A DNA stretch of 64,000 bases, taken from contig JADJYG010000021.1 of NCBI GenBank assembly GCA_016719895.1, positions 1-64,000 on the forward strand, read 5' to 3'. The position numbers and the translations under genes are program-made. This document shows, one piece after another, positions 1-8,485 of this stretch. How positions within the stretch are numbered: the stretch's first letter is position 1; every line of letters starts with the position of its first letter. The stretch comes from Saprospirales bacterium (GTDB taxonomy: Bacteria > Bacteroidota > Bacteroidia > Chitinophagales > Saprospiraceae). The notes under the pieces were generated by a model. The model worked only from the letters and a program-made list of their open reading frames with translations. It did not search any database and had not been told where the DNA came from.

Positions 1-541
1 AGCGTGCCGTTTACGTGGTCGCCTTCAATAAAATAGATTACGCCACTTGTCAGATCGGCGATTTCCCCGATACCTGGAAAAAGCCCGGCGCCGTCCAGCA
101 ACAAATGTACTCCGGAGCCGATCACATTCCAGGTGGCTTGTGCATAAAGTTTCCATTCGCACCAGCCGGACGTGCAACCATTTTGATGCTTGAGAATGGC
201 GTATTCGGCATTTACGACGATCGAAAAACAGATTCCACAAGGGAATGCCGTTTCGCCGAAATTGTCGAATTCGTCAAAATCAAAGGCCGAATGTTATTGT
301 TCCGCGCATGGTCGATGATCATCTGAACGACCAGCGCCACATTATTTTCCCCCGAATATTCCGTTTTGAACGCGTCCAGACCCTGGGCAGCAGCCGGGTT
401 ATCTGTCAACCATTTTACTTGCTCGGATACAAGTCCAAGGTCTTCCGTCAGGCTTTTGATCCGTTCAAATACCTGCGGATTGGATACCAAAAACTGAAAC
501 TGCGCCGTCGTCAAATTATGCTGCACGGTGAAGGCAAAGAA
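1..541 (-). pseudogene. Orphan polymorphic-toxin cassette, partial and frameshifted
   Basis: The minus-strand frame opens right after an in-frame TAG (542-544) and begins FFAFTVQHNLTTAQ, with no signal peptide and no ATG. About 85 residues later, at roughly 285-300, the frame must shift to continue. The second frame reads to the window edge and contains LLLDGAGLFPGIGEIADLTS followed by VIYFIEGDHVNG. That motif resembles the pre-toxin (PT-TG-like) segment that precedes C-terminal toxin domains in polymorphic toxins (family knowledge, no search run). The first part resembles the middle of the larger toxin gene upstream: QVKWLTDNPAAAQ here against QIQWLIDHPDVSA there. It lacks the lipoprotein N-terminus and follows the candidate immunity gene, so I infer a displaced cassette used as recombination stock. 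The toxin tip lies outside the window. Confidence 0.55.
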
Positions 542-567
542 CTATAATATTTCAGGGCAAGACAAAT

Positions 568-1122
568 TCAGGAAATTTTTATCACTGGCCGCCCGCCCTC
601 AAATTTATCTAAGCCAATGTTGCCTTCCAAGACGGGTAGATAAGCGAAATGTGCCCCATTAGGGCCTCCCTCGGGGTGTAGCAAGTTAGTACCGTTTTGG
701 AACACATTGTTGATAAAAAAAGACGGTCCCTGAAAATCATGGTCTTGAAAGTTTACAAATTCAGTAAAAACGTTATTGTTGAATATCGTTTTCCTATTAA
801 ACGAACCGCAGTCAATATCACATAGATTATCAAATCTTCCGTTTTCAATTCTTATATCCTGTGAACATCTTACGCCATGAAAAATAAAAAATCGATGAAA
901 AATACAATTTTTTATCACTACGTTACCATGGTATATGCCTAATTGAGTTATAAAGTCGTAATAAAAAATACAATTTTCTATCAAAATATCAAAATAAAAA
1001 TTATCTTCTTTATCCAACAGCATATTCATAACAAAGTTATCTTCGATTATCGAGTTACTAAGATTGTTGTGTGTTTTAATCTTAGATATGCCTTCGGCAG
1101 CTGATATAGTTTTATACGCCAT
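568..1122 (-). CDS. Pentapeptide/beta-helix-like protein, candidate immunity protein
   Basis: This encodes 184 residues with repeating short units rich in Asn, Phe, Ile and Cys (IENCIFYYDF, VIKNCIFHRFF, TIFNNNVFTEF, FFINNVFQNG). They suggest a right-handed beta-helix or a degenerate pentapeptide-repeat fold. There is no signal peptide, so the protein is probably cytoplasmic. The gene is strikingly AT-rich compared with the GC-rich DNA beyond 3 kb, a sign of separate origin. It starts 28 bases after the stop codon of the toxin-like C-terminal fragment (1150-1271) and before the orphan cassette, which is the usual place of an immunity gene in polymorphic-toxin loci. The immunity role is inference from position. 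I do not recognise a specific family. Confidence 0.6.
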   Translation of the reverse strand: MAYKTISAAEGISKIKTHNNLSNSIIEDNFVMNMLLDKEDNFYFDILIENCIFYYDFITQLGIYHGNVVIKNCIFHRFFIFHGVRCSQDIRIENGRFDNLCDIDCGSFNRKTIFNNNVFTEFVNFQDHDFQGPSFFINNVFQNGTNLLHPEGGPNGAHFAYLPVLEGNIGLDKFEGGRPVIKIS

Positions 1123-1149
1123 GCTATGTTTTTTGTTTGGTAAACGCTA

Positions 1150-1271
1150 TTAAGCTCCCGGTTTCCAAAGATTACTAATAATCACTCTAGCCATACCGGT
1201 ATTTTGATCAACATTCTTTATCACAGTTGCTCTTAACTGCACTCCATGAAGAAATATGTCAACAGTTTGTT
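1150..1271 (-). pseudogene. C-terminal fragment of the toxin gene, cut off by the IS66 element
   Basis: The minus strand reads GPEQTVDIFLHGVQLRATVI, then KNVDQNTGMARVIISNLWKP, then GA and TAA (1150-1152). Ignoring the IS and one copy of its target duplication, this frame joins to the sequence at 2752 onwards. The last codons of the upstream part then need one extra A in the A6 run at about 2793-2798 to come into frame. It is therefore the original C-terminal tip of the toxin-like protein, presumably the effector domain or its end. The fragment has no start codon of its own. I do not recognise the fold or activity. It is AT-rich, like the neighbouring candidate immunity gene. Confidence 0.6.
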
Positions 1272-1279
1272 CTGGACCA

Positions 1280-2743
1280 GTAACTATTTAGGTACCCTCA
1301 GTACGATAACTCGGCGTTAAGCCACTGAAGATATTAACAAGTTCATTGAAAGCATTGTATTGATGTTTACGCACAGTAGAGATAAAACTGTGGGTACGAG
1401 CGTAAGCCTGTGCCCCGGGGAGGGTACGGAAGCAACCAGCCACTTTCAATTTTGATTTAGCCGGACGAATATCCCGTTCAGCCAGATTGTTGGTGAAGGG
1501 AATGTGTTTGTGGTGAGTGAATGCCAGAACGGCTTTCCAGTGCATATCTAGACGTTCCAGGAGATTGCGTCCCTTTGATTTTTTGGGTCGCCCGCGGGCG
1601 CTTTTTTGTGGCTGGGGTTCTTCTCTGTATCCTGCCTCCAGTAGTCGGCTGTATTTTCGAATTGTTGGAGGGCGTTGATGTTGTGGCAATTGTCCTCGCC
1701 CTTGGTCTGTTTTTTTATGCAAATCCAGTAAGAAGGCATGGAAGTTAGCCGCCCATTTTCGTTTTCGTTCCTGCAAGGCTTTTAATTCTCGTAACAAGTG
1801 GGCGTTGCACAAAGCGTGTTGGCATTCATCGAGATTGAAATAGGGCGCCCAGCAGTCGTGTAGGAGCCAACCTTTAAAATTTAGCAGCAGGCTCTGCTCC
1901 TCTTGGTGTGCTTCTATGCCGCGCCGCTTGTGAACAAACTGGTAGGTAAAGCGCTCGTTGCCCAGTTCATGCAGCCAAAACAAGTCCCCAGCACAACGTA
2001 CGCCGGTTTCATCGGCGTGAATATGTTCGGATTGTTGTAACTGTTCCTGAATATAGGTTTCTTCTATCTCCAGACGCTCATAGGCAATTCGCTGGCATTC
2101 CTGAATGGTCGCTTCATTAAGCGGCGCATCAAACAAATCCTCAAACAAACTTTGTATTTTGGATACCGACAAACAACCGTTTTGATGCAGCAAAGTCACC
2201 AAGGCTTTAACCCGAGGGCCATATTGCACCGGAGCGGCAACACCTGCTGGGAAATCCGCTTTGTTCAGATGCCCGCAATGGCCGCAGGTGCAACTATAGC
2301 GCTGGTACTCATATACATGCAGACGGGTCGGCGGCAATTCAAACACCTGGCGCTTACTCTCTGGCAAAAAATCCACATCGGCCCCCAGTCGCTGCTGGCA
2401 GGCTGTACAAACCTCCGGTTTTAACTCTATTGTCTCATCCACCTGGCCTACCATCTTTAAGGTCTTGCCTTTGTGGCCGGCCTGACCGCCGCGCTTGCCG
2501 CCCTTCTTTGCTGGCAACGCAGGCTTACGCAGACCATCCGTGGACGGTGGGCGATGGCTGTTGCGGCTGTTCTTATTCAGTTTATCCTCTAAATCTTGAA
2601 CTCGACGCTCCAGACCCTCTACGATTACCAACAACTGCTTGATCAGTTCGTGGCAACCTTCTATGGTATCCGGTAATTTCAATGCAATACTTTTGTCGAA
2701 AGTTATGATTTTTTTGAGAATCAAGGAGTACCTAAATAGTTAC
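1280..2743 (-). mobile_element. IS66-family insertion sequence, single-ORF type
   Basis: The element is 1464 bp with perfect 16-bp terminal inverted repeats: GTAACTATTTAGGTAC at 1280-1295 and its complement at 2728-2743. An 8-bp direct repeat CTGGACCA flanks it at 1272-1279 and 2744-2751, and this is the target-site duplication. Ends beginning GTAA and 8-bp duplications are typical of IS66. Only tnpC is present. The accessory tnpA and tnpB genes of canonical IS66 are absent, as in the ISBst12-like subgroup. The ends and duplication are intact and the ORF is full length, so the insertion looks recent and possibly still active. It interrupts the toxin-like gene between 1271 and 2752. Confidence 0.95.
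1288..2724 (-). CDS. tnpC: IS66-family transposase (TnpC)
   Basis: This is a 478-residue transposase that catalyses movement of the surrounding IS. An N-terminal coiled coil (about residues 25-55) is followed by a Lys/Gly-rich linker. Next comes a Cys-rich zinc-finger-like region with CTACQQ and CTCGHCGH near residues 107-155. The catalytic core has candidate DDE residues in HADETGVRC, in HDCWAPYF, and the Glu in NNLAERDIRPAKS near the C-terminus. The length is normal for IS66 TnpC. The stop codon lies inside the left terminal repeat, leaving almost no non-coding DNA in the element. No frameshift is seen. Confidence 0.95.
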   Translation of the reverse strand: MILKKIITFDKSIALKLPDTIEGCHELIKQLLVIVEGLERRVQDLEDKLNKNSRNSHRPPSTDGLRKPALPAKKGGKRGGQAGHKGKTLKMVGQVDETIELKPEVCTACQQRLGADVDFLPESKRQVFELPPTRLHVYEYQRYSCTCGHCGHLNKADFPAGVAAPVQYGPRVKALVTLLHQNGCLSVSKIQSLFEDLFDAPLNEATIQECQRIAYERLEIEETYIQEQLQQSEHIHADETGVRCAGDLFWLHELGNERFTYQFVHKRRGIEAHQEEQSLLLNFKGWLLHDCWAPYFNLDECQHALCNAHLLRELKALQERKRKWAANFHAFLLDLHKKTDQGRGQLPQHQRPPTIRKYSRLLEAGYREEPQPQKSARGRPKKSKGRNLLERLDMHWKAVLAFTHHKHIPFTNNLAERDIRPAKSKLKVAGCFRTLPGAQAYARTHSFISTVRKHQYNAFNELVNIFSGLTPSYRTEGT

Positions 2744-2751
2744 CTGGACCA

Positions 2752-3765
2752 TTTAAAATTAGGCTTGTCGCAATTCCTGAATCATGAATTTTTTGTAGGC
2801 ATCAAAAAGTAAATTATCCGCCCCTCCAGCAGCATTTATCGCAGGTTGCAAAGTGGGAAGATGACCTGGCGCATTTCTAAATATATGCGGATTTTTTAAC
2901 TCTTTATTCAACATATATCGCAAGCCTCGCGCCATTTCATCATTATATCCGCTGCATCGTTTGACCAGATCGAACCAGCGGTTGGCACGTCCGATAGCCT
3001 TTGCAAACTTATACGAATCTTTTATTTTATCCCAAGGAGTAAGTGTCAGGGCCGCACCGACGAAATGCCAGGCGGATTGCCACCAGTCGCCATTGCTGGC
3101 CGATTCAATGGCATTTTTCAGTTCTACAGCCGTATCGATGCCCGGGAGTAACTCCGGAGCGACCTCCTTTAATACGTCCCACAAGATTTCCCAAAAATCC
3201 GGCGTCCAATCATTAATATGATCCGGCAGCGAGAGCCCATATGCTTGCAAGGTATGCTCAACCTCTGCAGCCAGGAAGGTTTGCGCCGCAGAAACATCAT
3301 TTTCGTCGTGGGTCGTCCTGAATTCGAGTATCCGCTGCATCAAGCCAATATCATCGTAGTGATGATCAAAATCGCCCAACCATTTTGCAAATGTTGCCGA
3401 CACATCCGGGTGATCGATCAACCACTGGATTTGCATGGGCGTTGTCGCCAGGGCGGTATTCAGCAGGATGATCTCAGCCAGTCGTGATTCTGCCGAAAGA
3501 TGACATGAAAAGTCGGCGGAAAAAATACAATCGGCGCTTAACAGCTGCATTAATCCTGCCTGGGAAAGCGTAAGTCCATAGGTTTGCTGCAAAAACACGA
3601 TCCGGTCCCGCGCAACAATCCCCCGGGCGCACTCCGGCAAATTCGCCGGCGTCTGCAACAGTTGTTTCAACTCCAGATACAGCTCTTCGCCATCTTCCGA
3701 AAACCCGCAGTCGCGCCGGAGTTGCTCCAGCAGCGCCGCGGCGCTTGGTAAAGGCCGAACTGCTG
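2752..3765 (-). pseudogene. Central part of the toxin-like lipoprotein (pre-toxin region), frameshifted at both ends
   Basis: In this frame the minus strand reads from about 3765 (VLTAVRPLPSAAALLEQLRR) to TAA at 2759. The codons above 3765 in the same frame are Arg/Pro-rich shadow. Features are an alpha-helical segment, then DWTPDFWEILWDVLKEVAPE followed by LLPGIDTAVELKNAIESASN, which resembles the pre-toxin hydrophobic region of polymorphic toxins. The end is NPHIFRNAPGHLP and DNLLFDAYKKFM. The frame meets the lipoprotein N-terminus by a shift near 3766. It meets the C-terminal fragment by restoring one A in the A6 run at about 2793-2798. The lesions could be real decay or homopolymer sequencing errors, but the IS insertion is real. 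Confidence 0.6.
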
Positions 3766-4629
3766 TTAGAACTGGTTGACCTGTTGGGCGTTCAGGCGGT
3801 CGATACCTTTGAAATCGGCCGGATTGAAGTAGTTGTTGATGTGGCCTGCGGGCCAGTTGACGAGGGCGTTGCCCCAGGCGAGGTTGTAGGTGGGGATGTT
3901 CAGCGGGTTGTCGACCCAGGGCGGCGGGTTGTTCGGGTCGAACACCGCGGGGCCGTTGCCCGAACACGACCAGATGTATATCGAAAATGCGCCGAAATTG
4001 TAGGTGGACAACACCGGCGCGCTGCCGTCGTCGCAGGGCGTCTGCTGGGTGCGCAGGTCGATGAGGCCGTTCTGCTGCGCCGGGGCGCTCAGGATGCCGT
4101 TTTGCAGGCGGAAGGAGCCGCTGAGGGCGCCGTCCCAGCTGACCTGCAACAGGTAGCCGGTGAAATAGTCGCTGAAGCCGCCCGCCGGCGGGGCGTATTC
4201 CGGGTCGGCCAGGAGTAGCAGCAGGCGCGAATCCATGTAGCCGCTGCTGTCGATAAAAAACAACATGGCGGCCTGACGGCCGGGCTCTACCGCTTCGGCA
4301 GTGGCTACCGGCACGAGCAGCAAGGGGACGGTGTCCCGGTACAACACCGTGTCGGCAAAATCCCACAACAATTCGATCTGGCCCATGAGGAGTTGCAGGG
4401 AGTCCTGCGGCGCCCCGGACGTGCGGGCCTGCACCGCCCGCTGGCGGGCCTGGAAATGGTCGCGGGCGAAGGGAACCGTCAGCGGATCGGGCGGCGTCTT
4501 TTTGGGCGAATGAATGGTCGCGTCGCCGCTGGCGGGCAGGAGCGGCTGCATATCCTTGCGGCAAGCCGGCAGGCACAGCGCGGAAAGCAGGAAGAGGAGG
4601 AGGGCTGGAAATTTTGGAATAGCGTGCAT
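3766..4629 (-). CDS. N-terminal part of a secreted toxin-like lipoprotein (frame ends by frameshift)
   Basis: Start chosen at MHAIPKFPALLLFLLSALCL, a lipoprotein signal peptide with lipobox LPAC (Cys about residue 23). The mature part begins CRKDMQPLLP. Longer in-frame starts up to 4731 have no signal-like character. The region of about 265 residues has a Pro-rich linker, then a beta-rich domain (RDTVPLLLVPVATAE, MLFFIDSSGYMDS) and an Asn/Pro/Trp-rich stretch (NPPPWVDNPLNIPTYNLAWG). The frame stops at 3766 with LNAQQVNQF, and homologous-looking coding continues in another frame. It is likely the outer-membrane-anchored delivery half of a polymorphic-toxin-like protein found in Bacteroidota. 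That assignment rests on architecture. Confidence 0.6.
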   Translation of the reverse strand: MHAIPKFPALLLFLLSALCLPACRKDMQPLLPASGDATIHSPKKTPPDPLTVPFARDHFQARQRAVQARTSGAPQDSLQLLMGQIELLWDFADTVLYRDTVPLLLVPVATAEAVEPGRQAAMLFFIDSSGYMDSRLLLLLADPEYAPPAGGFSDYFTGYLLQVSWDGALSGSFRLQNGILSAPAQQNGLIDLRTQQTPCDDGSAPVLSTYNFGAFSIYIWSCSGNGPAVFDPNNPPPWVDNPLNIPTYNLAWGNALVNWPAGHINNYFNPADFKGIDRLNAQQVNQF

Positions 4630-4848
4630 AAGCTTGGAAATCAGTCGGTGAAAGGATGTACCGCCCACCCGGCCCGAATGCCGGCGAAGGGGCATTGAAC
4701 ACGGGAAGCCGGAGAAACCGGGCATTCCCAATGGGTACAGGTCACAGGTAAAAACTGGTTTCGAAACCGGGGATTAAAGGCCTTTAGCTGGAGATTAATA
4801 GCGCCGGAAAGAGGGATATCCGGCCTTGCGCATAGAGGGAAGGAAGTA

Positions 4849-4880
4849 CAAATCTACACCCGGCGGGCGGGCGGGGCAAG
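4849..4880 (-). promoter_or_regulatory. Candidate Bacteroidota promoter for the toxin-like gene
   Basis: On the minus strand CTTG (4880-4877) is followed after 20 bases by TAGATTTG (4856-4849). This matches the Bacteroidota -33/-7 consensus TTTG...TAnnTTTG with one mismatch in the -33 box. The predicted transcript would have a leader of about 210 bases before the ATG at 4629. The DNA from 4630 to 4922 otherwise shows no supported gene. Confidence 0.4.
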
Positions 4881-4922
4881 TTTTGGTATGTTAAATTTTT
4901 GCACAGGGGGTTGGGGGGGGAT

Positions 4923-4945
4923 AATTAATTGATTATCAATTAATT
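4923..4945. repeat. 23-bp AT-rich perfect palindrome
   Basis: AATTAATTGAT-T-ATCAATTAATT, with 11-bp arms around one base. It covers the stop codon of the hypothetical gene ending at 4940. Just beyond it on the minus strand is a run of eight C followed by more C (a G-rich tract on the plus strand at about 4905-4920). It could be a terminator-like hairpin or a protein-binding site. There is no clear T-tract. Confidence 0.4.
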
Positions 4946-5554
4946 TGATTCCTGTTCCCGGCGTACCCGGTCGGCAAGCGCCACCAGTTGATTGGCCAGG
5001 CGTTCGCTGTGCGATTCGAAAATTTCGCGCAATTGGTTGTTGTGCTCGGCGGTATACTCCAACATTTCCGGATACAATTCCAGGACCGTGCTATTCAGGC
5101 TATTCACGAGCGCGTGCATCACATCGTCCCAGCTGGGCTGGGTTGCCGCGTCGGCCTGCCAGGTTTCCCATTCGTAAAAGGGCGCCGGGGTCAGGCATTC
5201 CGTCCGCTCGCGCCGGGCGTACAGCCATACCAAACGCTCCTGTTCGAGGGCAGGCAGGTTCAAATACTCGTCGATATACGCGCGCAGGTGACCGGTCCAG
5301 TTGAAACCGGCCGATTCGAGGCGCCTGGCCCAGTCGCCGCAGACAACGGGCGCGTCTGCTTTTGGCGCGCGGTGCAGGTTGGATTGGCGCAGCTGGAGAT
5401 GTTGTACGAACAGGTCCGCCTCGACAAACATATTGGCCATGGCCTCCGGCTCCCGGAATGCCGGGCCGTCGAGATCGAACCAGAGGGCGCCGGACCCAAA
5501 TTCTTCGCCTTCGAAGCGGATGTTGGAGATAACGTAATCCTGATAATCGGGCAT
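4940..5554 (-). CDS. Hypothetical protein
   Basis: This encodes 204 residues starting MPDYQDYVISNIRFEGEEFG. The frame is open further upstream, but that stretch overlaps the promoter side of malQ and is not protein-like, so I chose the ATG at 5554. There is no signal peptide or membrane segment. The sequence is rich in Trp, Glu and Leu (YEWETWQADAATQPSWDDV) and ends in a helical, probably coiled-coil tail (HNNQLREIFESHSERLANQL). I do not recognise a family. It is divergent from malQ with 137 bases between the start codons, and nothing else links the two. Confidence 0.65.
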   Translation of the reverse strand: MPDYQDYVISNIRFEGEEFGSGALWFDLDGPAFREPEAMANMFVEADLFVQHLQLRQSNLHRAPKADAPVVCGDWARRLESAGFNWTGHLRAYIDEYLNLPALEQERLVWLYARRERTECLTPAPFYEWETWQADAATQPSWDDVMHALVNSLNSTVLELYPEMLEYTAEHNNQLREIFESHSERLANQLVALADRVRREQESN

Positions 5555-5691
5555 GCGTGCATGTTTATCGCAGGTAGTTGGCCGGCGGGATGTACTGGAA
5601 AATGGTAAGATACGGATTTCTTGCCGGAATCCGGGCGAATCCCTTATTTTTCGCCCCCGGGCCGGACTACCCGGCACAAATGTATTTGCAG

Positions 5692-8475
5692 ATGAAAATC
5701 CATTTCCATCTTTACTATTCCACCCGCTTCGGCGAAAACTTGTACCTGAAAACGGAACTCCGCCGCGGCCAGACCGTTACCCCTGCCGAGTACCCGATGC
5801 AATACCTGAACGACGCTATTTGGCACGTGCCGGTCGAGCTGGAAAATACGGCGGGCGCCGTACTGTCGTATTTTTATGAAGAACGCCAGGCCAATGGTGC
5901 GCAGAAAGCGGAAGGCAGCTACCGTCAAATAGAACTGACCGGCGCTGGCGGTATGGAGGTGTACGACTATTGGGCAGCCCCTGGTGCGGTAGGAAATGCC
6001 TTTGAAACGCAGGCATTCGGGGTGTTGGCGCCCGCGCCCGCCGGCACAGGGCTTGCTAAAAAAGCCGGTGCGTATACGCACTTGTTCAAAGTTAAAGCGC
6101 CCTTATTGCCTCCGGATGAGGTGTTGTGCCTGCTCGGACACGGCACTGCCCTGCGCGCCTGGGATACTCAGGCGCCGCTGTTGCTCCAGCCGGATGCCTA
6201 CGGGTGGGCTGTGCGGGTAGATTTGTCCGGCGACGATTTTCCCTTGTCGTACAAATACGGGGTGTGGAACACACGGACCCGCTCCTTCAGCGGCTTCGAA
6301 GAAGGCGGCAACCGCGCGCTCTATCCGCCCGCGGGCGCCGCCAAAGTAGTGTTGCACGACGGGTTCGCCCGTTTCCCGGCCGCCAACTGGCGGGGCGCCG
6401 GCGTGGCCATACCGGTATTCAGCCTGCGAACCGCGGGAAGCTTCGGCGTGGGCGAGTTTACCGATCTGCCGGCTTTGGCGGATTGGGCGCAATCCGCCGG
6501 CCTGCGCCTGATCCAGCTGCTTCCCATCAACGATACCTCCGCTACCGGATCCTGGACGGATTCGTACCCCTATGCCGCCATTTCTGCCTTTGCCCTGCAC
6601 CCGGTGTATCTGAATGTGGCCGAAGTAGCCGGAAAAAGCGAAGCGGCGTTGCTCAGGCCTTATGCCAAACAACAAGCCCGCCTGAATGCGCTCGAAGCCG
6701 TGGACTATGTCGCGGTCATGCAAACCAAATGGGAAATTATCCGGCAGTTGTACGCCGCGCAAAAAACGGCTTTTCTGACCGACCCGGACTTTATCCGGTA
6801 TTTTACCGAAAACCAGCAGTGGTTGTTGCCTTACGCGGCATTTTGTTACCTGCGGGACAAGAACGGCACCCCCGACTTTTCCCAATGGCCGGAGCACGCT
6901 GTTTACCAGGAAAAAGAGATCGAAAAACTCGTATCGCCGCGGGCCAGCCATTATGACCACGTCGCTATCCACTATTACGCGCAGTGGCACTTGCACCGGC
7001 AGCTGCGGGCTGCCGTCGAATATGTCCACGCCAAAGGGCTGGTACTGAAGGGCGATATCCCCATCGGCATATACCGGCACAGCTGCGATGCCTGGGTAGA
7101 GCCCGAACTCTACCATATGGATATCCAAGCCGGCGCTCCTCCCGATGATTTTGCCGTCAACGGCCAAAACTGGGGGTTTCCAACGTACAACTGGCAACGT
7201 ATGAAAGCCGATGGGTTCGCCTGGTGGCGGCAACGCTTCCGCCAGATGAGCTTGTATTTTGATGCCTTCCGGATCGACCATATCCTGGGATTTTTCCGCA
7301 TCTGGAGCATCCCCATGGACGCGGTGGAAGGCATCCTGGGCTATTTCGTACCGGCTTTGCCGCTGACGGAGCGCGAGTTTCAGGAGGTTGGTATCGGCTT
7401 CAACCACGACCGGCTGTGCGCGCCTTTTATCAATGACCCTCTTTTGGAAGAACAGCTCGGCGCTGATGCCGGATTTGTACGCGAGCACTTTTTGGAACGC
7501 ACGCCCGACGGTGGCCATTGGTCGGGCGCCGGGCAGTACCGCTTTAAGCCGGCGTTCGATACCCAGCGAAAGGTCGAAGCGTATTTCGCCGCCCAAACCG
7601 CCGTTCCGGAAGAAACAGCCCCTGCCGGGAAAATCAAACGTGCCCAAAAAAATAACCTGGACCAGGCGTCCCGGATACTGGCAGGCCCAGATGCCGGCCG
7701 GATTAAACAAGCGCTATTTTCCCTGCTGGCCAACGTCATCCTGATCGAAGTCACGCCACCGCTTGCCAGCGAAAAACAATATGCTTTCCGGATTGGAATT
7801 GATCAAACCTCCTCGTTTCAATACCTGCCTGCAGAAATCCGGGAACCGCTGCAGAACCTTTATGTAAACTATTTTTTCCGGCGGCAGGACCAGCTCTGGC
7901 AGCGGGAAGCCATGGAAAAGCTGCCGGACCTGAAGCGCGCCACCAATATGCTGATTTGCGGTGAAGACCTCGGTATGGTACCGCATTGTGTGCCCGATGT
8001 CATGCAGGAACTCGGTATCCTGAGCCTTGAAATTCAGCGTATGCCGAAAAAGTCGGGCGCCGCCTTTTTTCACCCCAAGGATGCGCCCTATCTCGCGGTG
8101 GTTACGCCTTCTACCCACGATATGAGCACCTTGCGCGGCTGGTGGGAAGAAGACCGGCGCCTGATCCAGCGTTTTTTCAATGAAATTCTCGGCTATGCGG
8201 GCACGGCGCCTTATTTCTGCGAACCCTGGGTTTGCAGGCTTTTGCTGGCACAGCACTTGCATTCTCCGGCTATGTGGTCGATTTTTCAATTGCAAGACCT
8301 GCTGGGAATGGATGGAGCATTGCGGCGCCAGGATACCCATGCCGAACGTATAAATATTCCTGCAAACCCCCGCCACTATTGGCGCTACCGCCTGCATCTG
8401 ACCCTCGAACAACTCCAAAAAGCCGGAACGTTTAATGATGCGTTGCGGGATATGGTGCGGGAGAGCGGGCGCTGA
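5692..8475 (+). CDS. malQ: 4-alpha-glucanotransferase (amylomaltase) with N-terminal starch-binding domains
   Basis: This is a cytoplasmic GH77 enzyme of about 927 residues that transfers 4-alpha-glucan segments during maltodextrin and glycogen metabolism. Residues 1-230 look like two CBM20-type modules (FHLYYSTRFGENLYL; YTHLFKVKAPLL). The GH77 barrel follows, with PVFSLRTAGSFGVGEFTDL, the nucleophile region DAFRIDHILGFFRIW, the acid/base region CGEDLGMVP and TPSTHDMSTLRG. The same domain order is seen in plant DPE2 and Bacteroidota enzymes. I chose the ATG at 5692 (MKIHFHLYYS). The longer frame from 5578 adds an unlikely extension. The next gene is convergent, 10 bases away, so malQ is probably monocistronic. 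Confidence 0.92.
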   Translation: MKIHFHLYYSTRFGENLYLKTELRRGQTVTPAEYPMQYLNDAIWHVPVELENTAGAVLSYFYEERQANGAQKAEGSYRQIELTGAGGMEVYDYWAAPGAVGNAFETQAFGVLAPAPAGTGLAKKAGAYTHLFKVKAPLLPPDEVLCLLGHGTALRAWDTQAPLLLQPDAYGWAVRVDLSGDDFPLSYKYGVWNTRTRSFSGFEEGGNRALYPPAGAAKVVLHDGFARFPAANWRGAGVAIPVFSLRTAGSFGVGEFTDLPALADWAQSAGLRLIQLLPINDTSATGSWTDSYPYAAISAFALHPVYLNVAEVAGKSEAALLRPYAKQQARLNALEAVDYVAVMQTKWEIIRQLYAAQKTAFLTDPDFIRYFTENQQWLLPYAAFCYLRDKNGTPDFSQWPEHAVYQEKEIEKLVSPRASHYDHVAIHYYAQWHLHRQLRAAVEYVHAKGLVLKGDIPIGIYRHSCDAWVEPELYHMDIQAGAPPDDFAVNGQNWGFPTYNWQRMKADGFAWWRQRFRQMSLYFDAFRIDHILGFFRIWSIPMDAVEGILGYFVPALPLTEREFQEVGIGFNHDRLCAPFINDPLLEEQLGADAGFVREHFLERTPDGGHWSGAGQYRFKPAFDTQRKVEAYFAAQTAVPEETAPAGKIKRAQKNNLDQASRILAGPDAGRIKQALFSLLANVILIEVTPPLASEKQYAFRIGIDQTSSFQYLPAEIREPLQNLYVNYFFRRQDQLWQREAMEKLPDLKRATNMLICGEDLGMVPHCVPDVMQELGILSLEIQRMPKKSGAAFFHPKDAPYLAVVTPSTHDMSTLRGWWEEDRRLIQRFFNEILGYAGTAPYFCEPWVCRLLLAQHLHSPAMWSIFQLQDLLGMDGALRRQDTHAERINIPANPRHYWRYRLHLTLEQLQKAGTFNDALRDMVRESGR

Positions 8476-8485
8476 TGGATACAAA

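Noticed and set aside
3766..4702. Upstream extension of the central toxin frame (Arg/Pro-rich)
   Set aside because: The lipoprotein with lipobox is in a different frame over the same bases and is far more protein-like.
6103..7710. 535-codon open frame antisense to malQ
   Set aside because: malQ has all GH77 motifs. The antisense frame is a shadow.
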